Assembly (NCBI RefSeq): GCF_011046555.1
Contig: NZ_CP049246.1
Span: forward strand, 1,364,001 to 1,428,000
Direction of reading: 5' to 3'
Source of the DNA: Sphingobacterium lactis
GTDB taxonomy: Bacteria; Bacteroidota; Bacteroidia; Sphingobacteriales; Sphingobacteriaceae
Length of the DNA stretch: 64,000 nucleotides
Positions within the stretch are counted from its first letter, which is position 1, and every line of letters starts with the position of its first letter. The notes under the pieces were generated by a model. The model saw only the letters and a list, made by a program, of their open reading frames with translations, had not been told where the DNA came from and made no database searches. Positions 60,038 through 64,000 of the stretch are shown here, one piece after another. The position numbers and the translations under genes were made by a program.

Positions 60038-61210
60038 TTATTTCGAGGCATCCAAGGCCTGAAGAATATCTTGAATAATATCCTGTTGGTCTTCTATACC
60101 GATTGATAGCCGAACAGTTCCCGGGCGGATACCCAATTTTTCCCGCTCTTCTTCTGTTAATTTAGAGTGGGTCGTGGAGGCCGGATGTGTGGCGATACTG
60201 CGCGAATCGCCAAGGTTTGAAGTATATAGGATCATTTTCAAATTGTCCAGGAAATTAAAGGCTCTTTCTTTGCCGCCCTTTACTTCGATCGTGACAATAC
60301 CACCACCTGCTTTCATCTGTTTCTTTGCCAATTCATATTGCGGATGTGATGGCAAGAACGGGTATTTGACATCCGCTATTTCTGCATGCTTCTCCAGCTC
60401 CTGCGCTAAAGCCAAGGCATTGGAACAGTGTCTGTCCATGCGCAAGCCCAAGGTCTCGATGCTCTTGGAAAGCACCCAAGCATTGAAAGCAGACATGGCC
60501 GGGCCCGTATGACGGATAAAGAACATCAATTTGTCGATGAGTTCCTGATTGCCGACAATCACACCACCCAAAACACGTCCTTGACCGTCCATATACTTCG
60601 TTGCGGAATGGATGGAAAGGTCGAAACCGTACTTCAATGGTTTCTGTAAGTATGGCGTTGCGAAACAATTGTCGATAGCGAAAATAATATGCGGGTATTT
60701 TTTCTTGAGTCCACCTAACCATTCCAGGTCAACCAATTCGAGACCAGGATTGGATGGGGATTCCAGATAGATAAATTTCGTGTTGGGTTGGATGGCTTTC
60801 TCCCATTCCTCAGGGTTAATGGCATCCACGTAAGTCGTGGTTACACCCCATCTTGGGAAAAGCTGGGTGAATAACTGATGCGTAGATCCAAAGATCGCAC
60901 GGGAGGAAACGATATGGTCCCCCTGTTGGATAAATCCGGCGAAGGTCGCAAAAACTGCACCCATACCGGATGCGAATGCCAAACCGGCTTCAGCTTCTTC
61001 CAGTAGACAAACCTTATTGATGAATTCCGTCGTATTCGGATTGGCATAGCGGGAATAGACCATCGCCTCTTCTTCTTCGGCGAAAACCGCACGCCCTTGC
61101 TCAGCACTGTCAAAGATGAAACTGGATGTCAGGTATAGCGGAACAGAGTGCTCCCGTAAGTTGGAACGCTGGGCCTGTTCGCGGATTATTTTGGATTGTT
61201 CGTTATTCAT
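60038..61210 (-). CDS. metZ: O-succinylhomoserine sulfhydrylase / trans-sulfuration PLP enzyme
   Basis: 390 residues, Cys/Met metabolism PLP family. VYSRYANPNTTEFINKVCLLEEAEAGLAFASGMGAV, FAIDNCFATPYLQKPLKYGFDLSIHSATKYMDGQGR (PLP-binding Lys in HSATKY) and the C-terminal RPGTVRLSIGIE segment are typical. MetZ-type enzymes make homocysteine from O-succinyl- (or acetyl-) homoserine and sulfide. Cystathionine gamma-synthase or gamma-lyase are close alternatives; the symbol is a best guess. The ATG at 61210 was preferred over a TTG three codons earlier. Confidence 0.85.
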   Translation of the reverse strand: MNNEQSKIIREQAQRSNLREHSVPLYLTSSFIFDSAEQGRAVFAEEEEAMVYSRYANPNTTEFINKVCLLEEAEAGLAFASGMGAVFATFAGFIQQGDHIVSSRAIFGSTHQLFTQLFPRWGVTTTYVDAINPEEWEKAIQPNTKFIYLESPSNPGLELVDLEWLGGLKKKYPHIIFAIDNCFATPYLQKPLKYGFDLSIHSATKYMDGQGRVLGGVIVGNQELIDKLMFFIRHTGPAMSAFNAWVLSKSIETLGLRMDRHCSNALALAQELEKHAEIADVKYPFLPSHPQYELAKKQMKAGGGIVTIEVKGGKERAFNFLDNLKMILYTSNLGDSRSIATHPASTTHSKLTEEEREKLGIRPGTVRLSIGIEDQQDIIQDILQALDASK

Positions 61211-61408
61211 GATTGACAAATTTATTTACTTTTCAGGAAAATCCACTCGCTTGGTCGATTAAAATATGAGATTTTTTTAAAATCCTCGAATGCAAACCGT
61301 TGCGTTGTGGGCTGGCATTCTGTTTTTTGTAAAATAACTGGTGCATACGCTGGCTGGGCTTGAAATATTTGGGTATTTCTGTATCTTAAGGGTTCATTAA
61401 AATCAATC

Positions 61409-63310
61409 ATGAAAAAATCTAACCTATTTGCCTTATTTCTGTTAAGTCCTATGCTTGCGATTTCCCAGACTGAACCTGCTCCGTATGGCGCACTGCCATC
61501 GGAAAGACAGTTGAAATGGCACGAAATGGAAATGTATACCCTGATCCATTATACGCCGACCACCTTCCAGAATAAGGAATGGGGATTTGGCGATGCCGAC
61601 CCGCAAATTTTCAATCCGTCGAAATTTGATGCCGACCAGATTGCTCGAGCAGCAGCTTCTGGCGGATTTAAAGGTTTGATTTCCGTAGCGAAACATCACG
61701 ATGGTTTCTGCTTGTGGCCGACCAAGACTACGACCTACAGCGTAGCGAGTTCCCCATGGAAAGAGGGGAAGGGAGATATGGTTAAGGAATTCATGAAAGC
61801 CTCCCACGATAATGGTCTTGAGTTCGGCGTGTACCTTTCGGCATGGGATCGCAATGATACCCGCTATGGTTCAAAAGCGTATGCGGATGCCTACCGGGAT
61901 CAATTGCGGGAGTTGATGAGTAATTACGGGCCTTTATTTACCTCCTGGCACGATGGCGCCAATGGGGGCGACGGATATTATGGTGGGAAGAATGAAAAGC
62001 GGACCATCGATCGCAGTACATATTACGAATGGCACGAGAAAACATGGCCAATCGTTCGGGAGTTACAGCCCATGGCGATGATCTTTTCGGATGTCGGTCC
62101 GGATATGCGCTGGGTGGGCAACGAAAAGGGATTTGCAGCAGAAACGAGCTGGGCGACACTCACCCCCCGGAGTAAGGACGGGAAAACACCGGTTCCCGGG
62201 GAGGTTGATGACAGCAATCTGCCAACAGGAGACCGCGGCGGACAGTACTGGATCCCTGCTGAATGCGATGTGCCCCAGCGACCGGGATGGTTCTATCACG
62301 AAGACCAGAACGATAAGGTCAAGACCCCAAATCAGCTTTTTGAGATTTACCTGAAGTCCGTTGGCCGTGGCGGTGGCATGAATCTAGGGCTTGCGCCAAT
62401 GCCAGAGGGGGTATTGCACGATAATGATGTGAAATCCCTGGCCGCTTTTGGCGAAAAGATAAAAGCGACATTTGCAGAGAATCTGGCTGCAGGTGCACAG
62501 GCGAAGGCCTCCAATGTTCGCCAGAACAACGAAAAGTTCAATGTGCAGCATTTGTTCGACCAGGACCGTTATACCTATTATGCATCGGATGATAACGTAC
62601 ATAATCCATCTATCGAGATTACCCTGCCCAAAGAGCAGGAGTTTGACCTGATCCGCTTGCGGGAAAATATCAAGTTGGGTCAGCGTTTGGATAGCGTACA
62701 GGTGGAAACATGGGCGAACAATGCCTGGCAACCTCTTGCTAAAGCGACCAGTATCGGTGCCAATCGCTTGATCAAGCTCTACAAACCGGTGAAAGCACAA
62801 AAATTACGGGTCACACTTTATGCTCCTGTTGCGCCGACACTTAGTGATTTTGCCCTATTTAAAGAGGCTCCATCGGATTTTAAATTTGATGTCCTGGATC
62901 GGAATAAGGTCCCTAAAGATCAATTGAAAATGATCTCAGGCGATAAAAATGCTGCCCTTGCCTTGGATAACAATACCTCGACGGTATGGGAAACACTGCT
63001 GAGCAATCCGAAGTACGTGGAAATCCGGTTGGCAAAGACACAGCAAATCATCGGAATGAGTTACACACCACGGAGCGATGGAAAATTGGCTGGCGTACCT
63101 ACCAAATATGAGGTGCAGCTCAGTATGGATGGCAAGGCCTGGAATACCGTGCACATTGGCGAATTTTCAAACATCAAGGCCAATGCTACCCCGCAGAACA
63201 TTACGTTCTCAGCACCTCAAGAGGCGCATTATATCCGGTTCATTCCCAAGGATGTCCTGAGTGCGGATAAGGCGTTTTCCGTTGCGGAATTTGAAGTTTA
63301 TTTGAAGTAG
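61409..63310 (+). CDS. Alpha-L-fucosidase (GH29) with discoidin-like domains
   Basis: 633 residues. Signal peptide (MKKSNLFALFLLSPMLAISQ), a GH29 catalytic (beta/alpha)8 domain (~25-350: EMEMYTLIHYTPTTFQNKEWG, LISVAKHHDGFCLWPT, FTSWHDGANGGDGYYGG with the candidate nucleophile Asp near residue 180, MIFSDVGPDMRWVGNE), and two C-terminal F5/8-type-C (CBM32-like) beta-sandwich domains (~355-490 and ~500-633). It releases terminal L-fucose, probably from glycans bound at the cell surface or periplasm. The GH95 gene starts 5 bp after its stop. Confidence 0.93.
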   Translation: MKKSNLFALFLLSPMLAISQTEPAPYGALPSERQLKWHEMEMYTLIHYTPTTFQNKEWGFGDADPQIFNPSKFDADQIARAAASGGFKGLISVAKHHDGFCLWPTKTTTYSVASSPWKEGKGDMVKEFMKASHDNGLEFGVYLSAWDRNDTRYGSKAYADAYRDQLRELMSNYGPLFTSWHDGANGGDGYYGGKNEKRTIDRSTYYEWHEKTWPIVRELQPMAMIFSDVGPDMRWVGNEKGFAAETSWATLTPRSKDGKTPVPGEVDDSNLPTGDRGGQYWIPAECDVPQRPGWFYHEDQNDKVKTPNQLFEIYLKSVGRGGGMNLGLAPMPEGVLHDNDVKSLAAFGEKIKATFAENLAAGAQAKASNVRQNNEKFNVQHLFDQDRYTYYASDDNVHNPSIEITLPKEQEFDLIRLRENIKLGQRLDSVQVETWANNAWQPLAKATSIGANRLIKLYKPVKAQKLRVTLYAPVAPTLSDFALFKEAPSDFKFDVLDRNKVPKDQLKMISGDKNAALALDNNTSTVWETLLSNPKYVEIRLAKTQQIIGMSYTPRSDGKLAGVPTKYEVQLSMDGKAWNTVHIGEFSNIKANATPQNITFSAPQEAHYIRFIPKDVLSADKAFSVAEFEVYLK

Positions 63311-63314
63311 AAAC

Positions 63315-64000
63315 ATGAAGTATATTTTAGCAGGTGTTGCACTCTTTTGTGCCGGGATCTCCCAAGCGCAGGATATGAAATTATGGTATAAGGAACCTGC
63401 CCAGCAATGGGAGGAAACCCTACCTCTTGGCAATGGCCAGATTGGCATGATGCCGGATGGCAAGATCAATGATGAAGCCATCGTGCTGAATGAAATCTCC
63501 ATGTGGTCGGGGTCCAAGCAGGATGCCAATAACTATGAGGCAAAACATAGTGTGCTCGATATTCAGCGCTTGCTGTTTGCTGGTAAAAACGACGAAGCCG
63601 AAGCCCTCGTGAACCGGAATTTTGTCTGTGTTGGGGAAGGGTCAGGTCAAGGCAATGGTGCCAATGTACCTTACGGTGCGTTTCAGAATTTTGGCTACCT
63701 CAATTTCCTGTATTTTCACCAAGGGCAACCAAGTGCCTACAAAAGATGGTTAGACCTCGCTGAGGCAAAAGCCTATACAGCGTTTACACATGATGGCGTG
63801 CAATATACACGCGAATATTTCACCTCCTTTGCCGATAATATTGGTGTCATTAAATTGAAAGCCGATAAGAAGAAATCCATCACCTTCGCTATGCATTTCT
63901 ATCGCGAGGAACACGTGGATTCACACCGTGTAAATGGTAATGAGATCCTGATTTCTGGTGCTTTGCCGGATGGCAAAGGCGGGAAGGGGCTGCGGTTTGC
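63315..64000 (+). CDS. Alpha-L-fucosidase (GH95), 3'-truncated
   Basis: The frame opens at the ATG at 63315 and is open to the window edge (228 codons seen; full GH95 enzymes are ~750-800 residues). Signal peptide (MKYILAGVALFCAGISQAQ), then the GH95 N-terminal beta domain: LWYKEPAQQWEETLPLGNGQIGMM, the starting signature of the family, followed by LNEISMWSGSKQDANNYEA and FQNFGYLNFLYF. GH95 enzymes split alpha-1,2-L-fucose links; some act on L-galactose. Paired with the GH29 gene (5-bp gap), it suggests a fucosylated-glycan utilisation cluster that continues beyond the window. Confidence 0.92.
   Translation, partial: MKYILAGVALFCAGISQAQDMKLWYKEPAQQWEETLPLGNGQIGMMPDGKINDEAIVLNEISMWSGSKQDANNYEAKHSVLDIQRLLFAGKNDEAEALVNRNFVCVGEGSGQGNGANVPYGAFQNFGYLNFLYFHQGQPSAYKRWLDLAEAKAYTAFTHDGVQYTREYFTSFADNIGVIKLKADKKKSITFAMHFYREEHVDSHRVNGNEILISGALPDGKGGKGLRF

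Noticed and set aside
1..64000. tRNA or rRNA genes
   Set aside because: I scanned the intergenic gaps and found no cloverleaf with CCA-type end or conserved rRNA segments; a tRNAscan/Infernal run would confirm.

Overview
The window looks like ordinary chromosome from a Bacteroidota bacterium, most likely a Sphingobacteriaceae member (Sphingobacterium or a close relative). This is an inference; there is no rRNA gene to confirm it. The basis is a SusC/SusD pair, many Cys-anchored lipoproteins, a DUF5687/ABC pair, type B succinate dehydrogenase, GH29 and GH95 fucosidases, moderate GC, genes lacking clear Shine-Dalgarno sequences, and TAnnTTTG -7 promoter elements. I see no tRNA, rRNA, CRISPR array, prophage or transposase gene.

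Layout. 0-9 kb: end of an argE-type deacylase, an Lrp regulator, an uncharacterised membrane-anchored protein with kinase-like motifs, ruvC, a flippase-like protein with a GT2 glycosyltransferase, plsC, and a four-gene DUF2089/membrane/hydrolase operon. 9-16 kb: a SusC/SusD pair without glycosidases, then an SDR/flippase/membrane-protein operon. 16-24 kb: gmd, a coiled-coil protein, pruA, a nested palindromic element, sod, tadA-csaA-csbD, a beta-barrel protein. 24-31 kb: sdhCAB and a 1256-residue histidine kinase. 31-42 kb: DUF5687/ABC exporter, recA, nth, small unknown genes, a subtilase and an oligopeptidase. 42-46 kb: an arginine operon (GNAT acyltransferase, argG, argC). 46-56 kb: hemL, sucC, lolD, a pre-ATP-grasp/HAD-like pair, two tandem S41 proteases, a LacI regulator, OsmC. 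56-64 kb: a repeat-rich intergenic stretch, an SGNH hydrolase with FadL, tpx, metZ, and two fucosidases (GH29, then GH95 running off the end).

The most interesting signal is in the arginine operon. Upstream of its first gene lies a promoter-like TACTTTTG element, then a 44-codon open reading frame with seven arginine codons. Four are CGA, grouped in the last ten codons, and the end of the frame overlaps a perfect hairpin. This has the design of an arginine-sensing leader peptide. A second structured region (a possible three-way junction followed by a terminator-like hairpin with a U tract) separates argG from argC. Both would allow translation- or RNA-based control of arginine synthesis; neither is known to me in this phylum.

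Other points: the protein at 1438-2574 carries the Lys, DxxxxN and DFD signature of a protein-kinase/APH-like fold; a HAD-like protein has Glu in place of the nucleophilic Asp and sits beside a stand-alone pre-ATP-grasp domain; and there are REP/MITE-like inverted repeats near 56.1-56.5 kb and a nested palindrome cluster near 20.9 kb.
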